From: Lantana camara | Lineage: Eukaryota > Streptophyta > Magnoliopsida > Lamiales > Verbenaceae | Length of the DNA: 64,000 bases | NCBI GenBank assembly: GCA_037501455.1 | Contig: CM074861.1 | Span: forward strand, 98,371,001-98,435,000 | Reading direction: 5' to 3' | In this document: piece after piece, positions 55,471 to 64,000 of the stretch | How positions within the stretch are numbered: the first letter of the stretch is position 1 | Layout: each line of letters opens with the position of its first letter | The notes under the pieces: model-generated | The model's input: only the letters and a program-made list of their open reading frames with translations | What the model was told of the DNA's origin: nothing | The model's database searches: none | Translations under genes and position numbers: made by a program

Positions 55471-58400
55471 TCAATTATCAGTAACACCAATCAAGTTCAA
55501 GCATTGCTTGAACTTGACTTTTGGAAGAGGCTTAGTTAACATATCTGCAGGATTCTCCAGTGTGGAAATCTTTCTCACTGAGATATCACCCCGTAAAATA
55601 ACTTCACGAACAAAATGATACTTGATATCGATATGCTTAGTTCTTTCATGGAACATCTGGTCTTTAGTCAAATGAATAGCACTTTGACTATCACAGAAAA
55701 TGGTTGTATCATCAGAACAAGAACTAAGTTCTCCAAGTAAGCCTCTAAGCCAAATTCCTTCTTTGATCACCTCAGTTATCGCAATGTATTCAGCCTCTGT
55801 CGTGGATAAAGCAACCACAGGTTGTAACGAGGCTTTCCAGCTAACAACACCTCCTCCAAGAGTGAATACATAACCTGTCAATGATCTTCTTTTATCAAGA
55901 TCACCTGCATAATCAGAGTCGACAAAACCAACCAAAGAGCTGCTACTCCCGCCAAACTCCAGACAAGCTTCTGAAGTTCCACGCAAATATCTTAAAATCC
56001 ATTTCACTGCATACCAGTGTGATTTTCCAGGACAAGACATATATCTACTAACCATACTCACAGCATGTGAAATATCTGGTCGCGTACAAACCATAGCATA
56101 CATAATGCTACCAACTGCGCTGGAGTAAGGAACTCTAGTCATGTACTGTTTTTCCTCATCTGATGTTGGTGATAAAGAAGCTGATAATCTGAAATGCGCA
56201 GCAAACGGAGTCGATACAGGTTTAGCATTTTTCATGCCAAACCTCTCCAGAACTTTCTCAATGTAACTCTTTTGAGTTAAATATAATTTTCCACCTTTAC
56301 GATCCCTTTTGATTTCCATACCAATGATCTTTTTCGCTGCACCAAGATCTTTCATCTCAAACGCTCTGTTCAACTGCTTCTTTAATTCATCAATGTCGGA
56401 CATGTTTTTAGCTGCAATCAACATGTCATCAACATAAAGAAGCAAATAGATAAATGAGCCATCATGAGTCTTCCTGAAATAGACACAACTGTCATAGCTG
56501 CTCCTTGAGTATCCGTTGCTAATCATAAAGGAATCAAATCGCTTGTACCACTGTCTTGGAGACTGTTTTAAACCGTACAATGATTTCTTTAATAAGCAAA
56601 CATGATCTTCTTTTCCTTCAACAACAAATCCCTCTGGTTGTTGCATATAGATATTTTCTTCCAGCTCACCATGCAAAAATGCCGTTTTGACATCAAGTTG
56701 TTCTAACTCCAAATCATGCATGGCAACTAATGCAAGCAAGACACGAATAGAACTATGCTTCACAACAGGTGAGAAAATATCATTAAAATCTACACCTGGT
56801 ACCTGACTGTAGCCCTTAGCTACTAATCGTGCCTTATACCTTGCTTCCTCTATTCCAGGAATTCCTTCCTTTCTCTTGAAGATCCATTTGCAACCAACTA
56901 TCCTTTGTTTAGCCCGCGGTTTCACAAGTACCCAAGTATTATTCTTGTGAAGAGACTCAATTTCTTCTTGCATGGAAATCAACCACTTTGTGGAATCAAC
57001 AGAAGAAACGACATCAGAGTATGTAGATGGCTCGCCAACAGAATCTGTTTCTTCTCCAGCATATAAAGCATATGCTACAAGATCAATTAATCTTTGTGGT
57101 GGTCTAAATTCTCTTCTTGGTCTGTCCCTTGCAATGCTTCTTTCTTCCCTAGGAGGTATTTCTTCAATAATGTCAGGCTCATCTGGAGTTTCAGACATCA
57201 ATGGTGGACTATGAATCTCATGCTCCACCTCCTTTGATGTACTACCGACCTCACTTGTATCAGAAGAAACTATAGGCTCCTTTCTCGGGGTTAGCAGAGT
57301 AGATTCATCAAACGTAACATCTCTACTAATTATAAATTTAGGTGACTTAGGATCAGGACACCACAACCTATATCCTTTCACCCCAGAAGCATAACCAAGA
57401 AAAATACATTTTCTAGCACGAGGTTCCAATTTTCCTTCACTAACATACATATAAGCAGGACATCCAAATATTCTTAAATTTGAATAATCAGCTGGTTTAC
57501 TGGACCATACCTCTTCAGGAGTTTTGAACTCAATTGCTGTAGACGGTGATCGATTTACCAAAAAACAAGCCGTGGAAACTGCTTCAGCCCAAAAATCCTT
57601 GGACAAACCAGCATTAGAAAGCATACACCGAGCCCTTTCCAAAAGGGTTCTATTCATACGTTCAGCTACGCCATTCTGTTGTGGAGTTTTAACCACTGTG
57701 CGATGTCTAACAATTCCTTCAGCCTCGCAAAATCTATTAAAATCTCCTCCACAGAATTCCAGGCCATTATCAGTTCGAAGTCTTTTGATATGCTTCCCAG
57801 TCTGTTTCTCGATTAGAGTTTTCCACTTCTTAAAAGTTTCAAACACATCACTCTTGTGTTTTAGAAAATAAACCCAAACCTTTCTTGAAAAGTTGTCAAT
57901 AAAGGTCAATAGATATCGAGCTCCTCCTTTTGATGGAACTGGTGATGGTCCCCACAGATCAGAGTGAATATAGTCCAAAGGTCCTTTAGTTCTATGAATT
58001 CCAGTGCCAAAGCTGAGCCTCTTCTGTTTGCCGAATACACAGTGCTCACAGAAATCCATTTTTCCCGTACTTTGGCCACATAGAAGTCCTCGTTTGCTTA
58101 ACAAGGTCAAACCTTTCTCGCTCATATGCCCGAGCCTCATATGCCATAACTTTGTAATATCAGAGTCTGGCATTGACGATGAAGAAACTGCTGCAGAGCC
58201 TATCACTGTCGAGCCTTGTAATACATACAGGCTTCCTGCTTTTCTAGCCTTCATTACCACCAGTGCACCTTTGCTAACTTTCAATACTCCACCTTCAGCT
58301 GAAAACTTGCACCCATTGGCATCAAGGGTGCCCAATGAAATGAGGTTTTTCTTCAGGTCAGGAACATGTCTTACATCAGTCAATGTTCTGACAATTCCAT

Positions 58401-59403
58401 CATGCATCCGGATCCGAATTGTTCCTATGCTAATTGTTTTGCAGGGTGCATTATTTCCCATCAAAACAACTCCTCCATCAATAGACTCAAATGATGAAAA
58501 CCAGTCCCGACTAGGACACATATGATAAGAACAACCCGTATCCATAATCCACTCATCATTGAATTTAGCATGCTTCTCTGTCACAAGAAGCAAATCGGTA
58601 TCACCGCTGTCTTCAGCAACACTGGCCTCGCCAGAGTCATTACTTTTATCCTGTGGAGCATTTTTTTTCTTCTGTAGCTTATCACAGTTTTTTCGAACGT
58701 GCCCTGGTTCCTTACAGTGCCAACATACAACAGATCTATTTCTGGATTTAGATCTAGATTTCGGCCTAACTTTGTTGGTTACTCTTTCTTTAGGCCTCCC
58801 CCTTGCATATAGACCTTGTGCCTGACTATCACTTATTTGCCCCGTGATATCATGGTCAATCTTTTCTTTAGTTTCCAAAGAAAATTTGACATCTTTCAAA
58901 GAAATTGTATCTTTACCATATAACATAGTTTCTCTAAAATGTCTATATGAAGGAGGTAACGAACACAACAATAACAAGGCCTTATCTTCTTCATCAATTG
59001 TAACATCTAGATTTTGCAAATCCATAATTATAGATTCAAACTCATCAATATGACTACTCAGAAACGTACCTTCACTCATTCGGAGTGAATACAAGCATTG
59101 CTTCTTGTAAAGCTTGTTTGTTAGAGTCTTTTTCAGATAGAGAGACTCTAATTTCTCCCATAGTGCCTTTGCCGTCCTTTCGGAGATCACCTCCCGCAAA
59201 ACTTCATTTGCCAAGGACAATTGAATCGCCGAGCGAGCCTTCTCGTCCATCTCCTCCCATCTAGTGTCTGTCATACCTTCTGGCCTTACACCTAAAGCCT
59301 TTTGAACTCCATTCTGTACAAGGATTGCACGCATCCTTACTTGCCATAATGTGAAGTTGATCTTACGGTCAAACTTCTCAACATCAAATTTAGTAGTCGA
59401 CAT
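55471..59403 (-). CDS. Copia polyprotein: gag, protease, integrase, reverse transcriptase, RNase H (1,310 aa)
   Basis: A single intact ORF starting [17 protein letters not shown]. Order of domains: gag (about 1-225); zinc knuckle [14 protein letters not shown] (227-240); protease active site MDTGCS (Asp288); integrase with its His/Cys zinc site ([13 protein letters not shown] ... HCVFGK) and the catalytic acidic triad in [15 protein letters not shown] and GVAERMNRT; reverse transcriptase with [12 protein letters not shown]; RNase H with [14 protein letters not shown] and [13 protein letters not shown]. The integrase-before-RT order defines the Copia superfamily. No stop or frameshift interrupts it. 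Transcription should start in the LTR at 59463-60087. Confidence 0.97.
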   Translation of the reverse strand: MSTTKFDVEKFDRKINFTLWQVRMRAILVQNGVQKALGVRPEGMTDTRWEEMDEKARSAIQLSLANEVLREVISERTAKALWEKLESLYLKKTLTNKLYKKQCLYSLRMSEGTFLSSHIDEFESIIMDLQNLDVTIDEEDKALLLLCSLPPSYRHFRETMLYGKDTISLKDVKFSLETKEKIDHDITGQISDSQAQGLYARGRPKERVTNKVRPKSRSKSRNRSVVCWHCKEPGHVRKNCDKLQKKKNAPQDKSNDSGEASVAEDSGDTDLLLVTEKHAKFNDEWIMDTGCSYHMCPSRDWFSSFESIDGGVVLMGNNAPCKTISIGTIRIRMHDGIVRTLTDVRHVPDLKKNLISLGTLDANGCKFSAEGGVLKVSKGALVVMKARKAGSLYVLQGSTVIGSAAVSSSSMPDSDITKLWHMRLGHMSEKGLTLLSKRGLLCGQSTGKMDFCEHCVFGKQKRLSFGTGIHRTKGPLDYIHSDLWGPSPVPSKGGARYLLTFIDNFSRKVWVYFLKHKSDVFETFKKWKTLIEKQTGKHIKRLRTDNGLEFCGGDFNRFCEAEGIVRHRTVVKTPQQNGVAERMNRTLLERARCMLSNAGLSKDFWAEAVSTACFLVNRSPSTAIEFKTPEEVWSSKPADYSNLRIFGCPAYMYVSEGKLEPRARKCIFLGYASGVKGYRLWCPDPKSPKFIISRDVTFDESTLLTPRKEPIVSSDTSEVGSTSKEVEHEIHSPPLMSETPDEPDIIEEIPPREERSIARDRPRREFRPPQRLIDLVAYALYAGEETDSVGEPSTYSDVVSSVDSTKWLISMQEEIESLHKNNTWVLVKPRAKQRIVGCKWIFKRKEGIPGIEEARYKARLVAKGYSQVPGVDFNDIFSPVVKHSSIRVLLALVAMHDLELEQLDVKTAFLHGELEENIYMQQPEGFVVEGKEDHVCLLKKSLYGLKQSPRQWYKRFDSFMISNGYSRSSYDSCVYFRKTHDGSFIYLLLYVDDMLIAAKNMSDIDELKKQLNRAFEMKDLGAAKKIIGMEIKRDRKGGKLYLTQKSYIEKVLERFGMKNAKPVSTPFAAHFRLSASLSPTSDEEKQYMTRVPYSSAVGSIMYAMVCTRPDISHAVSMVSRYMSCPGKSHWYAVKWILRYLRGTSEACLEFGGSSSSLVGFVDSDYAGDLDKRRSLTGYVFTLGGGVVSWKASLQPVVALSTTEAEYIAITEVIKEGIWLRGLLGELSSCSDDTTIFCDSQSAIHLTKDQMFHERTKHIDIKYHFVREVILRGDISVRKISTLENPADMLTKPLPKVKFKQCLNLIGVTDN

Positions 59404-59447
59404 CCTAACTTAATAGGAAATAGCCGAAAAATATACCAACAACCAGT

Positions 59448-59459
59448 GCTCTGATACCA
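59448..59459 (-). promoter_or_regulatory. Primer-binding site of the Copia element
   Basis: The minus-strand sequence TGGTATCAGAGC, three bases inside the 5' LTR, is complementary to the 3' end of initiator methionine tRNA and primes minus-strand DNA synthesis. Confidence 0.9.
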
Positions 59460-59462
59460 GTT

Positions 59463-60087
59463 TGTTAGGATAGCACCCCGGATCTGATAGTATATTGTTT
59501 CTTGAATTGACCACAATAAATGATATAGAATAGAGAATGAAAAAGGTAAGACACGAGAATTTACGTGGTTCGGCAAAATTTGCCTACGTCCACGAACAAG
59601 GGGAGCGATTCCACTATAACAGAGAGTTTACAACAATTAGAGAAAAACCTATCCTCTAATTAACCCAACACTCACAGAGAACCTCACAATTCTATCACAA
59701 GAATTAGCTCTCAAGTGTTTCCCAAACTCTCTAATTTACAAGCCTCACAACAGGATTTCACGAAGCATAGGACTTTGCTTCGACTCTCTAGGCCTTTTAT
59801 ATTTTCAGCTCTCTCAAAACTGAACAAGAAGTCTTCTATTTATAGAATAATTCCAACCAAGGACAACTAGGTGACAACTCTTCGACAACTCGTTGACAAT
59901 TCAACGACAACTTGTTCGCCAACTCAATTCTAACTTGTCGCCAACTTGTTCACAACCTTGCGACAACTCAGATACAACTTGTTGACAACCTAGGCGCCAA
60001 CTCAGCGCCACCTAGGCGCCAACTCAGCCCTAACATGGAACTTTCTTCATCATTTCTAAAGATTAATTTAAGCCACTTTTTCTAACA
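59463..60087 (-). repeat. 5' LTR of the Copia element
   Basis: 625 bp, identical to 54796-55420 except for one base seen by eye. On the minus strand it should carry the promoter and the start of the genomic RNA. Confidence 0.96.
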
Positions 60088-60949
60088 GAAGTATACATTC
60101 AACATGCATGTCTTTCGGTTTCACTCCTCTAACAATCCTCATTTAGGTTGCAAAAGTATCCAAGCGGCTACAGCCTACTGGTGTCAGCTGAAAAAATGGG
60201 GGCCATTCCCGATCTCCTATCTCGAGTAATGCTTCGAGTGGGAGATCTTGATCGTTAGGTTAATTTCTCTAAAAATGTGTTTATATTTCAACAAATTGAC
60301 AGACATTGGATTTCTTTTTTTTTTCTTGAAAACAATACCATTAGTTTTGATGGTTTGAAACCTGGATTCATATAACATGCAAATGCAACATATGCTGAAT
60401 TCCTTCAACCCATGTGCTTGCTCTTCATGGGAATATTATATGAAAATTTGAGGTATACATATTGTTAGTGAATGTTCCTCCCATGGGCTTGCTCTTCAAT
60501 TCAGCCACCACCTGTTTCATATAACAACTTGAGAAAAGATAATTACAATCTGCAACGGTTATATCATAACCGGATATCTCGTTTTTACCTGCCAGTTTGA
60601 ATCTATGTTGAAGGAGACATGTTTCCGGTGGAGATCTCCTGCATTAAACATGAGTGTTTAGTTTTGCAAATATAATTTAGGATTGGTATATGCTGATCAA
60701 CCTAAATAATCACCTTTTGTCGTGCGCTTAAGCAGCTCGCTCCCTTCGGAAACAAAATTCAGAGCAAGTGAGACATTCGGTTTTTTACTGTTCTTGAAAA
60801 TTTTCCTCAGATAGAGCAAAGTGTTGCAGGATGCTCTTTGTTTAGCCTTGCTCTTAGCATCGCAGCAACTCTTAAACCTTCATTTCTAAAATAAATTATA
60901 ATTAATTTGAACCTATTTTTTCTTCACAATCAATATATTACTTACAGAA

Positions 60950-61276
60950 TTACACTAACAACCCATGCGGTTTTTCCCAATGACACAGATTCCCCTGTGG
61001 TTTGAGAAATTACAATAACTTCCCCTATCACAGAATTTATATTAAGACTTAAATTGATAAACGAATTTAATTGATAACATTTCCTATTGTTTCTGAATAC
61101 CCATTTTGTCCTTAACACTTACAGGTCAAATTTTGGTTTTAAATGCATAACTACATAGCATGCGCGCGATAGGCCAAACATCAGGGTATATCAGGGGAAG
61201 TTTTTGTAATTGCTTAAACAACATGGGAAGATTGTGTAACTACTCGAAACTCTGGGTATATCAGTGTAATTATCCC
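60950..61276. mobile_element. MITE in the VAN3-binding-protein relic
   Basis: The right end, read in reverse complement, is GGGATAATTACACTGATATA; the left end reads CAGAATTACACTAACAACCC. Inside, CTGTGGTTTGAGAAATTACA and GGGGAAGTTTTTGTAATTGC continue the inverted pairing. It resembles the MITEs at 4239 and 33857. It sits between two exon-like pieces, so it was probably intronic. No target duplication was found. Confidence 0.55.
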
Positions 61277-61532
61277 AATTATTTAATTACCTGTAGCAGC
61301 TCCAGCAGTTAGAGTCTCATCCCCATTAGATCTTGCATTAATAGCTAAGAACAACCGACAATATTTGATCCCGATCGGCTCCAAGATCCTCCCCAATTTC
61401 AATACAATGGGTTGCAACTAATGCTGCAGCAGATGCGAATGCTGGAGACGAAGTTTTTGATGATTTCCCATGTTTCGTGATCGCATTTTCTGGAGAGGTT
61501 ATTGACAAAGCTGCTAGAGATGCAACTGCAGC

Positions 61533-61721
61533 CAGAGACGAAGCCAGGATTTAAGATAAGGGGGGGCGAAAATTAAAATATACAAAATTAAAGGGGCGAA
61601 ATTTTAATTTTGGGGGGGCGAAAATATAAAAATTTCAAAATATATATACAAATTTAAAAAAAAAAAAAAAATTAGGGGGGGCGGCCGCCCCCCCATGCCC
61701 CCCCCCCTAGCTCCGCCCATG
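61533..61721. mobile_element. hAT-type MITE interrupting an exon
   Basis: 189 bp with ends CAGAGACGAAGCCAGGATTT and (reverse complement of the right end) CATGGGCGGAGCTAGGGGGG, flanked by a perfect 8-bp duplication ACTGCAGC (61525-61532 and 61722-61729). It has long G-runs and C-runs near the ends. It is related to the element at 15601-15802. Confidence 0.9.
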
Positions 61722-62457
61722 ACTGCAGCAGCAACCCCTGCTACAGAGACATGAGCTGCATGCATCTGAGCATGGCGAGCTCTAATTTCCTGCCTTTTCC
61801 TCTCTTTCTGATCTTTTTATCCATCTTCCCATTGTTTTCCTCTTTACCATGCCACAGTAGAGCTGATAAAATAATAGAAGTGAAAATGTGAAATGCAGTT
61901 ATGTTTTATAGTTTCCTTTAATTGGAATTATGGTTGAATTCGGGAAAAAAGGAAAAGAACGTACCCCATTTTTTAGTAAGTGCTGATGAGCTACGGATTC
62001 CCTGTTGAGGGCTTGATGCAGGTGATTCCTGAACAAGTAGACTTGGAGATGTTTATATGGGATGATTTTGAATATTTTACATTACAAAAGAATTTTTAAT
62101 CTTTTTGGAGCCAAATTCTTGATTTTTCCGATTGAGGAAGATGACGACTGCATCGTTTGACCCTTAACTCTGCCGAAGCACCCGATTATTATAATACTGC
62201 TAATGACTTTGTTGAGCAAAAATCCTGGCTACGCCATTGCACGTGCACATAAACTAAACTAGATTAGTTTTGTGAGAATCACCTAGTTAAACTACACCAG
62301 GTAGTCTTTTCCATGCCTAATACTCATACTAATCATCCCTAAATATAACGGAAACATTACCTTAGCATCATCAACACCACACGACACTGCAATAATCAAA
62401 ACAAGAAAATTGGTAAGTTTTCCAAAGAATTCTTTATTCGATCTTTGCGACTGGTAC

Positions 62458-63470
62458 AAAGACTTGGAACCAAATGAGAAATGGGAGTGGGGTTATCTGT
62501 CAGAGAGAGAGCGTTTGTGTTGATTCCGGAATGACCCTCGGAGGGTACAGTTGTGACTGCTAATCGTGGTATCATGGAAATTCGTATCTCAGTCCAGGAT
62601 GTCAAGGTTGATGACAAAGTTATTTATTCTTGAGTGTTCTTGAGTATGTTGAAATCTTGAGAACTGATTGAATGATGCTTATATGACAAATATTGATGAA
62701 TGCAAGTTTAATCATGCCATCCGAAAGAGTGCACTAATCTTGCGGGCTCGTTTAGCTGTTCGTGCTTTCCTATTTATGTTGGTGATGGTACAAAATACAG
62801 CACCGGTTGCATATCCGTGCCACCTCCGACAAGAAACACCCTGTATGCAGGTTAGTGTACGTTATCATCAGGACCTGTAGAGGCAGTTGTCTCTGAGTTT
62901 GTATGTGTATAGTCTTCTATTGAATTTCGAAGATGCCCTGATTCTTGTGATTACGCATGCAGGATTACTCGTTGGCGCTGATAACATCCCACATTGGAAA
63001 AAAATCAAACCATGTGCTAGTTAATAAATGCCTAACTTTTGAGATGAGTTAGGCTGAGTATAAACTTTCACCCACGCGGGATTGTTCTAATAATGGCAAC
63101 AAATATTTGGGAGGATCGTTGCAGTGAAGAAATAGGAGTAGGAGTGTTTTGGGAGGATCGTTGAGCACCGGTTTTCCACTTTCTTCGGATCTACGGCTGA
63201 GAATTGCAGCTGAAATAGCTAATGCTCTGGCTTACCTACACCATACAACTTCTGTTCTGACATATCACAGGAACATGCATGGTCAAGGGCACATTCGGCT
63301 ATCTGGACCCTGAGTATTTTCAGACAGACAAATTCACTGAAAAAGAGCAACGTCTACAGCTTCAGGGTTGTTCTAGTCGAGCTGTTAACTGGACAAAAGG
63401 ATCTACGAGCACGACAGAAGTTCCTCATCGGCAGGTCCTGTAGCTGTAAGTTTGGAAGTTATTACGAGAT
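62458..63470 (+). pseudogene. WAK: Degraded WAK copy C
   Basis: Collinear with WAK-B but truncated. It begins within exon 2 (near 51715 of copy B; AATGGGAGTGGGGTTATCTG), has a stop in GGYSCDC-stop near 62560, and contains a shortened exon 3 starting at 62691 with a deletion in the second Cys loop. The start of exon 4 at 62963 is interrupted by about 80 bp of foreign sequence (about 62981-63065, AACATCCCACATTGG...), and only scattered kinase pieces remain (63160-63420: [24 protein letters not shown]-like shifted frames). It closes with the C-terminal end and 3' UTR match (GGTCCTGTA...TTACGAGATGAC). The HRD catalytic loop, DFG motif and P-loop are gone. It lies between WAK-B and copy D in the same orientation. 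Confidence 0.88.
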
Positions 63471-63474
63471 GACA

Positions 63475-63964
63475 AAACCAATTTCATGTGTGGTGGGAAC
63501 TGGGAAGTTGCATAAAAGCCTCCATTTTTACATCAAGCAATAAATTAAATATTATTAATAACCTTAATTATACTAACTCTTTTTGCTGCACAGGTAGAAG
63601 AACACTCCAACTTCTTGTACACCAAATATTGCAGGCTTCGTTCGGTACAAGATCTTCCATGGCCGCCTGATCGATGCCGCCCTGACTAAGACACTATATA
63701 TATATATATATATATATAAAGAAACACTTATATAAGCTGGATTCCAAGTGTGCATATAAATATAATATATTGTACTAGAAAGACAAGAACTTAGTATTAG
63801 TACAACTTAATAAGCTCACTTTGTCGGTAAAACTAAAGAATGGATTCATTACAATGGTCCTGGAAACAATATCTGATACACAAGCCCACACTCATTACAA
63901 TAGACAATCGGAATTCCAGGGCCTGGAAATTCCCTGATTTTCTGTTCCGGGGAAACCTCAGACG
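63475..63964. other. Intergenic stretch before WAK copy D, with a (TA)n run
   Basis: Starts with the 3' UTR-like sequence shared with WAK-A (GTGTGGTGGGAA.TGGGAAGTTG). A TA dinucleotide run of about 12 units lies at 63695-63718. The last 60 bp contain GGAATTCCAGGGCCTGGAA, which also occurs before the start codons of copies A and B, so the promoter-proximal region is part of the duplicated unit. Confidence 0.6.
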
Positions 63965-64000
63965 ATGGAAATTACAAGCCCTGTTTTGAAGCTTTCTTTT
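63965..64000 (+). CDS. WAK: Start of a further WAK gene, copy D (cut by the window edge)
   Basis: Twelve codons are visible, MEITSPVLKLSF, matching the signal-peptide start of copies A ([11 protein letters not shown]) and B ([11 protein letters not shown]). The shared block AATTCCAGGGCCTGGAA stands 40-60 bp upstream as in the other copies. Whether the rest of the gene is intact cannot be told from this window. Confidence 0.75.
   Translation, partial: MEITSPVLKLSF

Larger units (their letters stand above)
54796..60087 (-). mobile_element. Intact Copia-type LTR retrotransposon
   Basis: 5,292 bp, flanked by a perfect 5-bp duplication GAAGT (54791-54795 and 60088-60092). The LTRs are 625 bp each (54796-55420 and 59463-60087; TGTTAGGATAGCACC...TTTTTCTAACA) and the only difference I saw is one base (G at about 55181, T at about 59848). 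The primer-binding site TGGTATCAGAGC, complementary to initiator tRNA-Met, lies at 59459-59448; the purine-rich tract AAGGTGGAGATT is next to 55421. One uninterrupted polyprotein ORF fills the interior. All features required for autonomous retrotransposition are visible, and the near-identical LTRs make this the youngest insertion in the window. Confidence 0.97.
54316..60225 (+). pseudogene. Glyoxalase I (lactoylglutathione lyase) pseudogene, split by a Copia element
   Basis: Three degraded exons lie at about 54316-54400 (HVVYRVGDLDKTVHFL), 54460-54575 (MKLLRYPEDRYSNAFFGYG ... MELTY) and 54646-54711 (NY, stop, VDRYDFGTGFGHFGIACED). This is the glyoxalase I core that detoxifies methylglyoxal with glutathione. 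An in-frame TGA at 54651 replaces the usual Gly codon of NYGVD. The following intron is broken by the Copia element at 54796-60087. Beyond it an acceptor and GTTGCAAAA (VAK) at 60147 look like the next exon, which then decays with another stop. The 5' end and the second glyoxalase domain are missing. It is certainly dead as a full-length gene. Confidence 0.8.
60460..62028 (-). pseudogene. VAN3-binding-protein / FORKED-like gene relic
   Basis: Exon-like pieces on the minus strand: 62028-61965 (ESPASSPQQGIRSSSALTKK), 61862-61730 (KDQKERKRQEIRARHAQMHA then HVSVAGVAAAV), 61532-61291 (SSPAFASAAALVATHCIEIG then AGAAT), 60886-60712 (GLRVAAMLRARLNKEHPATL, then after a shift SEGSELLKRTTKG), 60648-60596 (DLHRKHVSFNIDSNWQ) and 60511-60466 (VVAELKSKPMGGTFT). 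Together they follow the plant DUF828/PH family (VAN3-binding protein, FORKED-like), which acts with the ARF-GAP VAN3 in vesicle traffic and leaf-vein patterning. Decay is clear: an extra A shifts the frame before KDQKERKR (near 61805), a stop follows HPATLCSI, and a hAT-type MITE (61533-61721) interrupts an exon. The 5' end is absent, replaced by WAK-derived sequence. Confidence 0.75.

Noticed and set aside
56972..59053. Plus-strand ORFs up to 173 codons across the Copia element
   Set aside because: They are antisense to the intact polyprotein and carry no motifs of their own.
62396..62617. Minus-strand ORF over WAK copy C
   Set aside because: The same antisense frame appears over WAK-A and WAK-B exon 2, a shadow of the coding strand.
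62981..63065. Solo LTR or TRIM element in WAK copy C
   Set aside because: The text AACATCCCACATTGG is typical of some plant repeats, but I found neither clear ends nor a target duplication, so I only note it as foreign sequence.

Overview
This is nuclear DNA from a flowering plant, almost certainly a eudicot and perhaps an asterid. The evidence is multi-exon genes with GT-AG introns, AT-rich intergenic DNA full of retrotransposons and small DNA transposons, and plant-only families: wall-associated kinases (WAKs), an ATL RING-H2 ligase, a plastid carotenoid cleavage dioxygenase and a JINGUBANG-like WD40 protein. I cannot name the species.

Layout. 1-3301: end of a Ty3-type LTR retrotransposon on the minus strand (gag-protease ORF plus LTR). 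4239-5222: Mutator-type MITE. 5754-7976: WD40 gene, minus strand. 9352-13449: complete gag-only relative of the first retrotransposon with a perfect 5-bp target duplication. 13450-16200: small repeats. 16209-21985 and 25249-31658: two different, apparently intact Mutator-like elements (MULEs). Each carries a spliced transposase gene and, converging on it, a short gene for a GRF-type zinc finger with a C-terminal membrane anchor. LINE debris lies between them. 33081-34636: ATL RING-H2 gene. 36231-39867: 12-exon carotenoid cleavage dioxygenase. 41057-42923: RRP46, an RNA-exosome core subunit. 45359-64000: tandem WAK cluster (two full genes, one wreck and the start of another). It is interrupted by a glyoxalase I pseudogene, a very young Copia element (54796-60087) and a decayed VAN3-binding-protein-like gene.

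The host genes have unrelated functions and each has its own promoter. The WAKs are a local tandem family: repeated upstream blocks, the same four-exon plan, and the same predicted length of 752 residues in both complete copies. Transposons have marked the host genes. Two hAT-like elements, one nested in the other, sit in WAK intron 1. A MITE lies in the ATL intron. The dioxygenase reading frame ends inside a hAT-like terminus.

The strongest candidate for something little described is the repeated MULE design: transposase plus a convergent, tail-anchored GRF zinc-finger protein, seen in two divergent elements 3.3 kb apart. It recalls the convergent mudrA/mudrB layout of maize MuDR, but with an unrelated second protein. 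Exon boundaries below were worked out by hand from splice motifs, reading phase and family similarity.
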